Assembly (NCBI GenBank): GCA_027596075.1
Contig: JADGJC010000025.1
Coordinates: forward strand, 1 to 64,000
DNA: 64,000 nucleotides
Source of the DNA: Rhizophlyctis rosea
Lineage: Eukaryota; Chytridiomycota; Chytridiomycetes; Rhizophlyctidales; Rhizophlyctidaceae
Direction: 5' to 3'
In this document: positions 11,278-23,400 of the stretch, piece after piece
How the letters are laid out: every line of letters begins with the position of its first letter
Position numbering within the stretch: the first letter of the stretch is position 1
Made by a program: the position numbers and the translations under genes
Notes under the pieces: generated by a model
Told to the model about the DNA's origin: nothing
Seen by the model: the letters and a program-made list of their open reading frames with translations, nothing else
Databases searched by the model: none

Positions 11278-13525
11278 GGTAAAAAGATGTTCTTTCCAAA
11301 CATTGTATTAGGATTCACAGTAATGCTTTCGTTTATGTTTAATCTGCCGCAACTTTTATGGTTCCTCTTTAGTGTTGATTGGGTTGGACGTAGTGTATGC
11401 GTTTAGGAGTGCGGGAGAACATTGCCGTCGTGTAGCAGACGAGGTTTGGATTTGGTTGAGGCGTCGCGAAGAATGGTAACGAACGGGAGGGTGAGGAGGT
11501 TTCTTGTGATAAGTGGTTGTCCTTCAAATGTGGTTGAGGAGAGGAAGAATTGAGGCGGAGAGTCAGTTGAAGCTGTGAAGTTGTGACGTGGGTTACTACG
11601 TACGCCTTGATAGTCAAGAAACATTGAGTCGGTGAGCTTCTTATAACGTTCGCTCAAGCTTTCTATGACGGCCTGACAGCGTGAAGACTCCCGACTGAAC
11701 AGTACGCAGCCCCAACTGGAATGCGGCCGCGTCATTGAAATTTCTAAAATGAGTACTTCATGATGTTCGGATGCGAGATTGCGGCGTTTATCGTGTCGTG
11801 CCCAAGATACAGATCATACCAAATTATCTTACGCGAAGTTAACTTATCACAATGCGGTGCAGTTTGGAAGATGCGTCGATTGCGCCACGGGGCTTTTATG
11901 CGTGTTGGTTTCCGTCCCTTCCATAAAAATGTTTGACATTAGATGGGCATGCAAGACAGCAAAGCAGCGATCAGAATCGCCCACCTGCCTAGTGATTGCT
12001 ATTCCTTTCTTCGTTGGGATGTTGATATCTTTTCTGATCTTCCGATTCGTATAAGGAGAGGAACCTTGGCGTGTATGAAAGAGAATCATTCTGATTTTTC
12101 GAGACCAGTACCACATAGTTCTTACGCCGAAAAAGAATCTGTACCAAGGTTTCAACACAGAAATCACCAACCGACATTTGAGCGAGTGGTGACATGATGG
12201 CAAAGGAATACCCGGAGAGCTTCCTGACATCTTCACGTTTCTTGTGTCTCTTTGGAGCCAATGGGCAAAGGGCCATTGGAGTTCCAATGCTGGACTTCTA
12301 TGACCTGACCAATCATACATGCGTGAAAACCGATATGATCTTCAGAATTGCTACAGCTCAATACAGGTAGTGCATGGCAAAATACGTGACCTTGTGTCCA
12401 TCACCACGAATTCCAACTTTTTTCGACATGCGTTCAGGTACACGCTTCTTTAATAGTTGCAGGGGAAAAAAAAAAAATTAATGCTCTCCAGCACCCGGCA
12501 GAGTGAACAAGTACATTTTCTGTCAGCGCCATGTATGAATTTTTCACTTCCCACTATGCGGATGGCATGACGCCAAGTATAAAGAGGGCTTGACGCTGTG
12601 CTGCATGAATGATTGCCATGTGGCCAAAAATGACAGAATAAGATGGTTGCAATTTCAACAAAGGTGACAGGGCGTGTACCAGTTGTACCCACAGACAGGT
12701 AGAACAGCCCATCACGAAAGGCGAAAGGGGGGATGGCAAAGACACAAGTAAGACAACCACTCAAAGCAGAGCAAAACGAGTTGTCAGTGTCATACAATGA
12801 TGATGAAACAAACTAAAGAAGGGGGGGGGGACAAGCTTATATTCATTCAGGCAGAATTTGAAGGGATGCGTGGAATCCAACACCACGCAGCCACTCGGGA
12901 TAAGACTTACGGATCAGAAAAACAGGCCCAATACTTTTTCCCAATGCAATTGCAAACTTGTGGGGTGTTGAAAGGGTGGAGGGGCCTTGGCATGTTGCGT
13001 GATGTGGGTGCTGTGACTCATAACCTTTGGCCATGACAGGTCGATTAGGATCAGAAAAAAGATTGATCCAAGGAGCTGATGTTGCACTTTGATATCCGGT
13101 GGGATGTGAACCCCAAATCACATTGGGTATTTTCTGTCCCGGTCTGGCAAATCTCTTCGCCAAATGCAACATGGCACCCACGGTTCCACAAACTTCATTT
13201 CCATTCATTTTGGGGCCTTCTGGAGAGCAAATCAACTTTGAATCAATGCGATCGGCCTGGTACAAAACCTATTTTTTCTTGGGGTTTTCCGGCATTCAAA
13301 AACATTCCTCAGATTGAATAAAAACCAAACAAGCAATAGAAAGGACAACCTCTGGCACTTCTAAAGATATTGACAATGAACGAAAATATATACCAATATA
13401 ATAGAAAAGAAACACAAGAACTGATATTCACAAGACTGGAATAGCAAACTGCGGCGACAAGCAATGCCCCAAACCCCTAACACACACCGCCAAGATCCCA
13501 TACACCAAACCCTCAACATACACTC
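11278..13525. other. long gene-poor interval
   Basis: About 2.2 kb without a confident gene. A minus-strand frame at 11735-11403 is open for 110 codons but has no recognisable domain. Other frames (12843-13265 minus, 13079-13321 plus) overlap each other and look random. A perfect 7-base inverted repeat (CCAATGG / CCATTGG) with an 8-base spacer sits near 12258-12279. An A-run of 13 lies near 12466. The region also forms the 3' side of the minus-strand F-box gene. Confidence 0.35.
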
Positions 13526-15449
13526 CTACTCCAACCCCGGAATAACCCCCGCCAACCCCTCACTCCCCACACCCACAAACCACAACTTCTGCCACTGAAC
13601 CCTGACCTTGCTACACCCCCCCAAATGCAACGCCCTCAACCCCTTAACACTCCTCACAACCCTCCTAACAACCGCATCACTAACCCACTCACACCCCCTC
13701 AAATCCAACCCCAAAAGTCCCTTACACCCCTTCACAATAGCGTTAATCGCGTCCTCCGGCGAAATGATCACCCGCGTGAGGTAGGAGGGCGGAGCGTATT
13801 GCAGTGTGGAGAGATATTCGCCGGTTTCTTTGATGAGGGTGTCGCGTGTGAGGGGGCAGTTGGCTAGGGAGAGGTATTTTAGGTCGGGGCAGTGGGCGGC
13901 GATTTGAAGGAGGGTGGAGGTTGGGGAGTGGATGCGCGGGGTTTTGGTGTCTTGGATGGTTGTGTTGGAGCGGGCGGAGAGGGTAGCCGGGCGGTTGGAG
14001 TGGTTGTTGGGGTGATTGTTGTTGTTGTTGGTGTTGGGAGCGGGGATGGTGCCGTGATGGATGGTGGTGCCGGGCGGATGGAGGGTAGTGATGGCATTCA
14101 GGTTGTGACCAGCGGAGGGCGGGTAGGTGAAGGACGGTTGGTTGGTGTGATGGGTGCCGTGACTGTGGTGATTGGTGTGGTTGTGAGCAGTTCCGTTGTT
14201 GTTCTGCGAGTGGCTGCTGAGGTTGCCGAAAATGCTTTGGTACAACGGCAGGTTGCTAGTGTGGCTGCTGCTGCTGCGGCTGTGACTGTTGCTGTGACTG
14301 TTTCCGTTGTTACTACTGCTGGTGTAGCTGTTGAGATGAATGGTGCTGGAAGAAGTAGGAGTATCATTGAACAACCACGTCGACGCCAACCCTCCGTCAT
14401 CTTCTTCTTCTTCGTCGTCGTCGTCCAACGTGATTACTTGATTGGAGGACAAAGCATTTTGGAGCGCTGCCGAAAAGGAGCTTTGCGCAGCGGCAGCATT
14501 GCTGGTACTCTGAGCGGCCCCAATACTGGTAGAGCCGGCAGCTGGATGGTTGGCAATTTGAAGTAGGCCATTCGGTAAGTTGACAATGGGAGCCCACTGG
14601 GATGATGCATGCGCCGTCGAACCAGCTGCGGAGCTGTGACCCCCGTTTCCGGCTTGGTTCCACCAGGAGCCATTGGAACTGGACGAAGCAGACGCACCGG
14701 CATTGTTGACAATGTCATCGTTGTTGCTTGACTCGTCCTCTGTATCATTGGCGTCATCATCCACCAGAGTCAAACCGACACCGAATCCTGACGTCGCCAG
14801 GAATGGAACGACCCGCGGTCCACATGTGTGGTCCTTTGGAGCGTCAGATTTCACGGTTGGGTTGGACGAAGACAAGTCCAAAACCTAACGTTCGAAGTAA
14901 CGTTAACAAAACGGAAAAAAGCGAAGGAAATACTTCATGTGATGCAAACGAACCTGCACGAAAAGCCCAAACTTGCGCGTGTTCAAGGCGCGAATGAGCG
15001 TCTGATTGAATTGAGCGAATTGGAAAGTGTTGGCGAACTTTGGGTATCTAAACATAGTGCGTCGATTGAGTTTATAAGCATTTCAGTTGCATTCGCAGAT
15101 TGACGGGTCATCCTTACCTGTACAACAACGGCGTAACACAGATATTGAACAAACGACACACCATAGCAATCTTCAACAAGGAAAGCTGGTCTTCAACGTC
15201 TGTCACTCACAAATAGAATGCAGGGTAAGTATCAACATGCCGACGCTTAGACAACTCCTCAAGAAACTCACACAAGAAGATCATGCTTATCAGTTCATGC
15301 GGCAGCTTAGCGATAGGACTGTTGCGGAGGTTCCTCAACCGCACTTCTTCAGCGGCTTTGCGCTCTCGCTCCTGCAGCTCTTTGAGGAGGGGGTGCAGGT
15401 ATTCGGGGGAAGTGGTTGCTGGGCGTTTTCCTTTTTCGCGGGATGACAT
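13526..15449 (-). CDS. F-box / leucine-rich repeat protein
   Basis: Four exons on the minus strand: 15449-15272, 15199-15118, 15047-14954 and 14884-13526, giving 570 residues. A coiled, charged start (LLKELQERERKAAEEVRLRN) precedes the F-box at about 44-88 (NSPIAKLPHELISMIF, then QLSLLKIAMVCRLFN), which is split over exons 1 and 2. Such proteins use the F-box to bind Skp1 in an SCF ubiquitin ligase and the LRRs to hold a substrate. Residues about 130-410 are a long low-complexity insert: an acidic run (DDDDEEEEDD) and tracts of Ser, Asn and His. LRRs of the AMN1 type return near the C-terminus (LKYLSLANCPLTRDTL, LLGLDLRGCEWVSDAVV, LRALHLGGCSKV). The end is abrupt, with the last repeat incomplete, so more exons or genuine truncation are possible. 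The target is unknown. Confidence 0.8.
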
Positions 15450-16236
15450 TGTGTGTTCGTTTTTTGTGGTTGGGGTGAGTGGGAGGGGGCAAGTTTGCAA
15501 GTTTCGTTGGTTTGTGACGGGTCTATGTCAGCTTTTGTAACGATGGTTTTGAAGCTAACAAGGTCGGTTGGATGAGCACGATGGGAATGGAATGGGAAAG
15601 CGAAGTTGTTGTTGGGAGACAATTTGACCAGAGCGGAGGGGGTTTCAGGGACCGAATTGAGGAGAAGCCACGAAGACACTTCACGTGACTGTAAATGTAA
15701 ACTTATGTTTTTGCGGCTGTCTATTACATAAGCATTCTAGGTGTCACAAATGACGGGATGCTATGTGAGAGACAAGGGTCCCTCGTGCGAAGGCAGTGCA
15801 GCCCAAGACTTTCATGCAAGGAGCCTGCCGGAACCAGAACGCGCAGTCAGTTCACGTAACGCATCCACCACCCAGTCCCGCTGTCCCGACCCCACCGAGG
15901 CGAAGTTTTGCAAGATGAGCTCAAATCTGGCAGTCGAAACGCGGCACAGGTACGAACTGAGAGGATGGTGACAGAGGCGGGTGGGAAAAATGAGGGGGAC
16001 AAAACGCGTATGCATGAAATGAGAGTGCATTGGCGTGGATTGGCGGCCACGCGGAAGGTTGACAGCATATGAAGAACGCTTTTCATAAAGAGAAGAGCTG
16101 GACGCGCGAAGTTTCTTTACATTATCACCTACAATATAAAAACATTGGACACAACGGGAACTTGGCTATTACTTGACAAAACACTTTCCGTACCACAACC
16201 TTCTCAAAACCCCCCAACAGTCCCATATCACCAACC
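15450..16236. other. divergent intergenic region
   Basis: Lies between the start of the minus-strand F-box gene and the start of the small plus-strand thioredoxin-like gene, so it should carry both promoters. I see no convincing open frame, repeat or RNA gene. Confidence 0.4.
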
Positions 16237-16859
16237 ATGCTCGGCCCCATGCTCCCCAGCCCAACCGTCCCCGAAGGCACCACAACCACAACAGCCTTCA
16301 CAAACACCTCCTTCTTCCCCGGCACCCTCTCGACCCCCTCCCGCACCGGCCTCCTAGAAGACCTCTCCGCCCTCCCAACCCCCTACATAACCCTACATAT
16401 CTCCACCCCAACCAAAACTCGCTGCCTCACGCCCCTCCTCCAACGCCTAGTCTTGCACCACCCCATCTTCCAAGATCTCGTTACTGTCATTCATGTCTCG
16501 CTCCCCGCACCGTCTACTACGGCAGTTGACACGCAGGAGGCATCCGTGCCGGCACCACAACCGGGTTTCTATACTGTTACGCCGTCACCGACATTTGATT
16601 ATAAGGAAGCGTTGAAGATTCTGGGATTGAGGGGTGTGGAGGCGGAGGGGTTGGCTGCTGTTGTTGTGATTGAGAAGGAGAGTGGGAAGGTTTTGAGGGC
16701 TTGGGATGATGTGGATGTGCATCCGGAGAAGAGGGTCAAGTGTTTGGAGACGTTTATTGAGGGTGAGTTTTGTCATGATAGTGGGGGGTTTTGACGTCGA
16801 AGAGGAGAGCTAATGAAGAGTAACATTCCCGCATAGGGCTAGGGAACGACCTCCCATAG
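16237..16859 (+). CDS. thioredoxin-fold-like small protein
   Basis: Two exons, 16237-16762 and 16837-16859, giving 182 residues. The tiny second exon (GG CTA GGG ... TAG) is joined by a standard GTGAGT donor and GCATAG acceptor. The first third is Thr/Pro-rich (TPYITLHISTPTKTRCLTPLLQRL). The C-terminal half, with EALKILGLRGVEAEGLAAVVVIEKESGKVLRAWDDV, resembles the end of tryparedoxin/nucleoredoxin-type domains, where a predicted strand gives the residue-identity loop and a final helix follows. No CXXC redox pair is present, so it is probably not an active oxidoreductase. The similarity is by pattern only and I hold the fold assignment loosely. It lies between the two F-box genes. Confidence 0.5.
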
Positions 16860-17864
16860 GCTTGATCGCAGACAAATCCATTTGTGTTGGAGAGGAGGGG
16901 CAAAGTTGTTACGGGTGGCAGCAATACGTGATGACATGATGCTGTAAAATGGATCCGGTGCTGTTGTAAATGATAGATATCCGTGCAAATTCAAGAGGAT
17001 GAATTCATGGTGTGCTGGCCTTGGCGTGTTGCGTGCTAAGACGACTGGCCTCATCTGTCAAAAGTTTGTCATTGCAATCTCTTCCTGCAACGACGCCATC
17101 GCGGAAGACAATCCAATCCGTCTGCATGAACGCGTATTAATGTAACGGATTCCATGATTTTCCTCCGTTGAAGGGGAAATGAAAAAAAACTATTCGCTGG
17201 GACTCTCGTAATTCAAATAGGGATGATGGCAATCAATGAGTTCAATGCACATTGCCAAGCAGGTGCACCCCGCAAGTCACCGGCAATTCCATAGACCACG
17301 CCTCATTGACAGTATCACAGTATCCTGCCCTGGGCTGACTGAGTTTTTTGAACTTATTGATTTGAGCACGGCATGTGATTAGCTTTGTTTCATTTAACGG
17401 AAAGTGCAAAAGGCGGGTGAAAGTGATAAAAGCCAGGGAAGTGTGCAAAAACGATTCGAAGGCGCAGCGCAATTCAATTATTTTCAGGTCAGCAGGCCAC
17501 ACCACCCCCAGCCAAAACCCCAAAACGCGTCATTTCACTGTCCTCGCTGCCCTGTCCATCAAACACACCTTTTTTCATGTCACTTCCCCACAAACCCTAT
17601 TTTCGGATATTTTCCCACACCTTTGGAACTTGTCTTTTCTTTTAAACTTTTTGTTCTGTTCGTCTGTTTTAACGCTCTCGCGTCGAAACTCTTTGTACAT
17701 ATACCCCAACCACCTACACAAAGCCGTCTGTCCCTACGACAAACCCACCAACGATATACCCTATCAAACTCCTTACGCTGGCTACCCCACCACCAACCCC
17801 TCCCGTCTCGTGCTTGTATCACCGCATCGGTGACCTTCTCCATATCAATCCACCATAACAAAAC
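16860..17864. other. intergenic region upstream of the second F-box gene
   Basis: A frame at 17404-17907 runs into the next gene's start but reads as pyrimidine-rich leader, not protein. 17480-17860 is C/T-rich, as expected of a fungal promoter or 5' UTR. Nothing else recognised. Confidence 0.4.
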
Positions 17865-19803
17865 ATGGAACGTGAAAGTAGTCAGCTGGCGGAGGAAAGA
17901 CCGCTGACGTTGACAGACTTGAATGAAGATTGTTTATTGCTGGTGTTGAGTTATTTGGCAGGGGTGCGGTTGTGTGGGTTGGCGAGGTGGGTGGTTTCTT
18001 TGGTGGAAGTTAGTATTGAGATATCTGTGTGGGAAGATGCTAATGATTGTGATATAGAGTATCGCGAAGATTCAAGTGTCTAGTGAGCGACCCGTCGTTG
18101 TGGCATCACTCTGTGGTGTCTGGACCGGTTTACGTTGCTACGCAGTATGTGGAGAAGGCGTTGGTGCCGAGGGCTGGGCATATTGTTTCTTTGACGTTTT
18201 GCGAGTGAGTATTGCGCGGTGGGAATGATTTTCATACTCTTGCACATACCAGACAACAATAAGCTCTCATGCCCGCTTACGATCCTAACTCATCTCAACA
18301 CTCCAAACCCAACCAGCCTCCACACAATGCCCCTCCAACTCCACGACCTCCAACTCCACCTAACATCCACCTTCTTCGCCTCCCTCGACACCCTCTTCCA
18401 AAAATGCGGTGCACACCTCCACACACTAATCATCCACGACAACGACGACAGCTTCCTCTTTTCGCTCTCTCATGTTTTGTTTGCGAGTATAGCGCAGTAT
18501 GCGAGCGGGTTGAGGAGAGTGGTGTTGGCGGGGACGGAGGAGACTGTGTATGTTGAGGATCGGAATGTGGAGATGTTGACGAAGGCTTGTAAGGGGGTGC
18601 AGGAGTTTGTGGATGGGCAGGTGTTTGGTGTTACGCCTGAGGTGGGTTGTTGTCGTGTGGATTTGCGGTGTGGCGAGGGGGAGTGCGGGTGGGGAAGAGT
18701 GGGGTTTGTGGGCTGGGGCGGGTGTGGTCGGCGTTGGCGTTGGCATTGGCTGTGGTGAGGTGATCATGATGAAGGATGTCGGAGATGGGGAATGGGCGGG
18801 GGTTGTAGGGTGAGCGGGGTGATGTTGGCGTTGGCATTGGCTGGGGGGTTGGATTTTGAGAAGGGAAGGGGAAAGAGGGTGGGCGAGGATTGTTGGGTTG
18901 GGGCGGCTTGGTTCGGGTTGGGGTGTGGGTCTGGGTTGCGAATCTCTGTAGGGCTGTATTGGAGGTGGAATTTGAAGTGGGATATCTGCGGTGTTGACTA
19001 TACAAGAAGTTCGTTCCGTAATATGGAACACGAGAATCAAAGGCTAACACTCATCATTCCCCACAAACCAGGCCCTCAACTACATGGCCCAAAACTGGTC
19101 CTGCCTCCACTCCCTCTCCCTAAACACCGAACTCCAACCCCCGCAAACATTCTGCCAAACAATCTCCCAATTCGGCCCGCGTCTCCGCTCCCTCTCCATA
19201 ACCCACTTCCGGGACTGCCTCACCGACCCTGACAACCTCGACGCCTTCGTCGACGGCCTAAGCCGCCTCACGAAACTGGAAAATCTGACTCTGGATCTGA
19301 CGATGACGCGCCATAGGGACGGGTTGAAGACCGCGGACTGGGTCAGGGTTTTTGATCGGTGTGCGAGGATTAGGAGTGTGGAGTATTTGGTTGGGGTTGA
19401 GGCTTATTTTGATGATGAGGAGGGTGGGGAGGGCGTCAGCGAAGTAGTGCATTCACACCTACATCACGACCCACATCACCTCCACACACACAACTACCAC
19501 CACCACACCAACCACCACCACCACCACCACCCAACCGGCGAAATCCGCACTCCCACAGCCGAGGCACCGGGCAGTATCTCCGTTCACGCCGAAAGCGGGG
19601 AATGGGTCGATTTCAGCGCGGGGGAGGACGGGACGTATCCTGTTGCGGCGGCGTTGGAGGCGGTGGAGCGGGTGCAAGGGAAGGATGGAGGTGGGGTGGT
19701 GGGGAGGAGGAAGCAGTGTTTGGAGTTTTTGGAGGTGTTGAATGATTTTAGGGCTTTGTGTGAGGCGAAGGGTGTTAGGGCTATTATAAAGTGGAGTTTG
19801 TGA
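17865..19803 (+). CDS. F-box protein with LRR-like region and His-rich tract
   Basis: Exons 17865-17986, 18070-18204, 18317-18641 and 19072-19803, giving 437 residues in one frame. The N-terminal F-box (about 14-57) reads LTLTDLNEDCLLLVLSYLAG, then FKCLVSDPSLWHHSV, the classical Skp1-binding layout ending in SLW. Later segments have the leucine spacing of degenerate LRRs (HLHTLIIHDNDDSF, LRRVVLAGTEET, LHSLSLNTEL, LRSLSITHFRDC, LENLTLDLTM). A histidine tract of about 27 residues with runs up to HHHHHH (about 320-347) interrupts the C-terminal half. The 430 nt gap between exons 3 and 4 is G-rich and much longer than other introns here; it may contain another LRR exon. Probable role: substrate receptor of an SCF ligase. 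Substrate unknown. Confidence 0.7.
18733..18843 (+). repeat. 20-base direct repeat inside an intron
   Basis: The 20-mer GTTGGCGTTGGCATTGGCTG occurs at 18733-18752 and again at 18824-18843, 91 nt apart, inside the long G-rich intron of the second F-box gene. It could be a remnant of duplicated LRR coding sequence, since one frame reads LALALA. Confidence 0.8.
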
Positions 19804-20420
19804 TAGGGGTCGTGAAAGATTCGGGAGCGGTCGGGCAGGGTGTGAAAGGATGGGAGGGAGGGATAGAGATCCGTGGTGAAGGGGATATGTGTGTGTAGTG
19901 TTTGGGTTGGGCTGGGGTTGTTGTTTGAGAGGGGGGCTATCTCCTGACTTCAGATGTATTTTGCATCACTTTCGCACAAGGTGATACAATGAGCGCACAA
20001 AGGTGCTCAATGAACAAATGCAATGAGCCTTATTCATGGCACTGTACCTCTGATCTGCTGCGCACTCGAGGATTGCGATGTTGCAACAACATGGCAACAT
20101 TCGACGCTGCAGAGATGTGAAGTCTGGCGGTGCAGAGGCTGCACGGACCTGGCAACATGCTGCGCCACGATTGACTCTTGTCCCAATTCCCAGCCAGACT
20201 CTCGTCCCCAAAGTTTCACACCCAAAAGCCCAAAGCTGACTGCTGGCATCGCTTTCCCACGCATACATCAAGTGAATACAGTGCATCCGTAGTCGACTAC
20301 AGGCGTGTTTTCAGATACGATAAGACGTGAACCCACCAAGCATTACACTCATATGGTAAACTCCACTGTCACCCCAGTATTGACTGTTTTGACACAAACT
20401 ACACAAGGTTCTTTCCCACG
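19804..20420. other. intergenic region upstream of MSH1
   Basis: G-rich just after the F-box gene stop (19804-19930), then of mixed composition. No gene or RNA recognised. Confidence 0.4.
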
Positions 20421-23400
20421 ATGAAGTTCCTGCTGCGCAACGCTAGATCATATCGGCTCACGTCACTTTCACGCGTATTACGCAACCAACCATATGGCAT
20501 TCCCTTGATCCACCTATTCGAAATGCCTTTGGCTGCCTCACCTTCCCTCCTACTTCCATCCCGGACTGCCGCCACTCGTGGATGGCCACCTAAAAACCCA
20601 CAGCCACCAACTCCATCCTCCGAGGCCGACCATCCAAACGACGACGCACCAGAGCCCGAGCCGGTCAAGGCCAAACCGAAACCTCGCAAGCGAACACGTA
20701 AAGATACCGAAATGGCACCACCCGCTACCACAAATCAACTCGAAGTTACCGAGTCAACCGACGAAGTACCCGATACCGACTTAGCGAGCGACACTTCATA
20801 CTTGGGCGAGTTTCTTTCCTGGGTACGGGAACTATATCAGCGGTACCCGCACAAAGTAGTGCTGGTTCAGGTTGGATCTTTCTATGAGCTTTACGAGTTC
20901 TGTGATCAATATGATGAAGCGATCTATACGCTCGGTATAAAGCGGGCTAAGAAGCAGTTGAAGGGTGAGGGCGATGCCAAGAGAGAGGTAAGACGCGTTC
21001 GAGATGACGCATGGAACCATTTGAAGGTCTGAATGAAAGGTGCAGCTCCAATTCGGTGGCTTCCCTACAGATGGCCTTCCATCCTATGCTGCAAAGCTTG
21101 TCAGCAACGGCTTCTCTGTCGTGATTGTCAATCAGGACGGACCGATGGCGAGAGGCAAGTCCGCCAGGCAGGGACTAGTACCACGAACAGTGGATCGAAT
21201 CATGACCGCCGGAACAATAGTGGAGGACGAGTTGATCAATTCCATCCAAAACTCTTACGTCCTTGCCGTTGTGGTGGACAAGGCGGGCCGTGTAGGGTTA
21301 TCTTGGTGCGACGTATCGACGGGTGACTTCTCAGTAGCGGAATGCGACGTTGGGGAGATCCAGAACCACATTGCACGGATACAGCCTGTGGAAGTGTTGT
21401 TGGACCCCCAGGTCCAAGACAATTTTCCGGATGTAGCTGAGCTTTTCGCTACAGAGAACTTCCGCGGTACGACGCGCATAACTCCAGACCAAACCACCCC
21501 CACCACCAGGAAGGAAGCACTTGAGAAAATGATGAGTCAGGAAGGATCTAAAGTGCACCGAGAGCGATGGAAGACGTTCAAGAGTTATAGCCAGATGGAG
21601 AGGGATGCGGCCGGGTCGCTTGTGACGTATATTCTGGAGAACTATGTGCGTGCGAATATCCGACTTGCTGCACCGACGCGGTATGATTCCAGTGAGACGA
21701 TGCTGCTGAATAGCTTTGCGTTGTCGGCGTTGGAGATTCGGCGGTCTTTGAGGGGAGATGTGAAGGGGAGTTTGTTGAAGGAGATTGATAGGACGAAGAC
21801 GGCGGCTGGGGCGAGGTTGTTGGCGGCGAGGCTTTGTGAGTTTTTGTAGATTGTACTTTTGAAATAGTGTGTTCTTACAATGCACTTACTATTGATGATG
21901 ATCCCCAGTGGCACCCTCCACATCAATCGAAGAAATCAACCGCCGCCTCGACATCGTCCAACTATTCGACGAAAACCCCCACCTAACCTCCGACGTCCAA
22001 AAACTCCTCACAGAATGCAAGGACATCGAACGCTCCCTCCAACGCATAGAATTTGACCGCGGGCGGCCGGACGATCTGTTGCGGATTATGGAGACTCTGA
22101 AAGCTGTTGAGCGAGTTCGTGGGAGGATTCGGGCGGAATTGGGGGGTGGGGTGGGAGAAGAGGTGGTGGGGCGGTTCCGGGATTTCGGGGAATTGATTGA
22201 GGAGAGTGAGGGGGTTCTTGAAGGGGTTTTGCCGAAGGGGAGTGAGGTTGTGCTGGGGACGGTTAGGAGTGGGGTGGTGGAGGAGTTGGATTTGTTAAGG
22301 GGGAGGAGGGAGGAGTTGGACGGGGAGAAGGTTGGGTTGAGGAAGAGGTTGGAGGAGGTTATTGGGTTTCGTGAGTATGGTGGTGTGGGAGTCTCTGTGG
22401 TTGCCACATATGGTGTGGTAGAATAGTCAACAATGCATACTGAAACAAATCTTCCTTTTTCTGGTCCGGCGATGCAGCGGATGAAGTTTTCGAATTAAAC
22501 GATGGGATGGAAAAGCGGGATAAACCGTTTATAATTGCGACGAAAGTCAAGAACGATACGGACGAGAAACATATTTTGAAGGTCATTGAGGAGGCGAGTG
22601 ATATGGAGAAGCTTACTCCTACCAGGAAGAATACGGTCCGGTTTAGGTGGGAGGTGAGAGTAGGAAGAAGAGACGTGGTTAGTTCGGATTTTTGTAATCT
22701 CAAACTCAAAAATCATGTTATACAGGCGTGGACAGAGCTTGCTAACAAGATTGAGGAGACGGTGGAGAATATGCGGGCGATTGAACGTGATATGTTTGAT
22801 AAGGAGATAGACAAGGTGAGTGACGTTTGGATGAGGAATTCTGCTCCTTGCGAAGCCAAGCCCAACACAATTCTTTTTGTTCATGGCCAGTGGCGAGGGC
22901 GTGCGGATGAGATTTTCGATACGTGCAAGGCATTGGCGGAAGTGGATGTTTCGGCTGGACTTGCGCAGCATGCGTTGGATCATCAGTTTGTTAGGCCTAT
23001 TTTGACGGATGAGTGAGTTTTGCTTTGAATGATCGTTTGCGCATTTTTGATATTGGCGTGCTTTTTCAAATTCCGTATGCGTGGCTAACGCCTTCCGTCT
23101 CACTCAGCAATGTTCATATAATTGAAGGTACAGTCATTTTATTGTGAGGCAGCGGGGAGTGGCGCGGTGTTGCTGACATCGAAGTTCAAGGTGGACGACA
23201 CCCGGTGGTGGAAAGCGCATTGCTGGAGATGCAACGAGATGTGAGTTTTGTTGCATGGCGATTCGACTATTCCAACGTCCCTCCCCGCGCTCATCACATA
23301 TCACCTCGAATCACACAGTTTGTTAGCAATGATGCTATGATTGGGGGCGAACAGCGGTTGTGGATGTTGACTGGGGTTTGTGTTTGTGGTGGTTTGATCT

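Noticed and set aside
12258..12279. CCAATGG/CCATTGG inverted repeat as a terminator or operator
   Set aside because: Short, isolated and not near a gene end. Such palindromes occur by chance in this much sequence.
17404..17907. 168-codon open frame over the second F-box gene's start
   Set aside because: It is in another frame from the F-box protein and reads as pyrimidine-rich leader.
19804..20420. Possible RNA gene in the mixed-composition region before MSH1
   Set aside because: No cloverleaf, box or conserved ncRNA motif could be found by eye.
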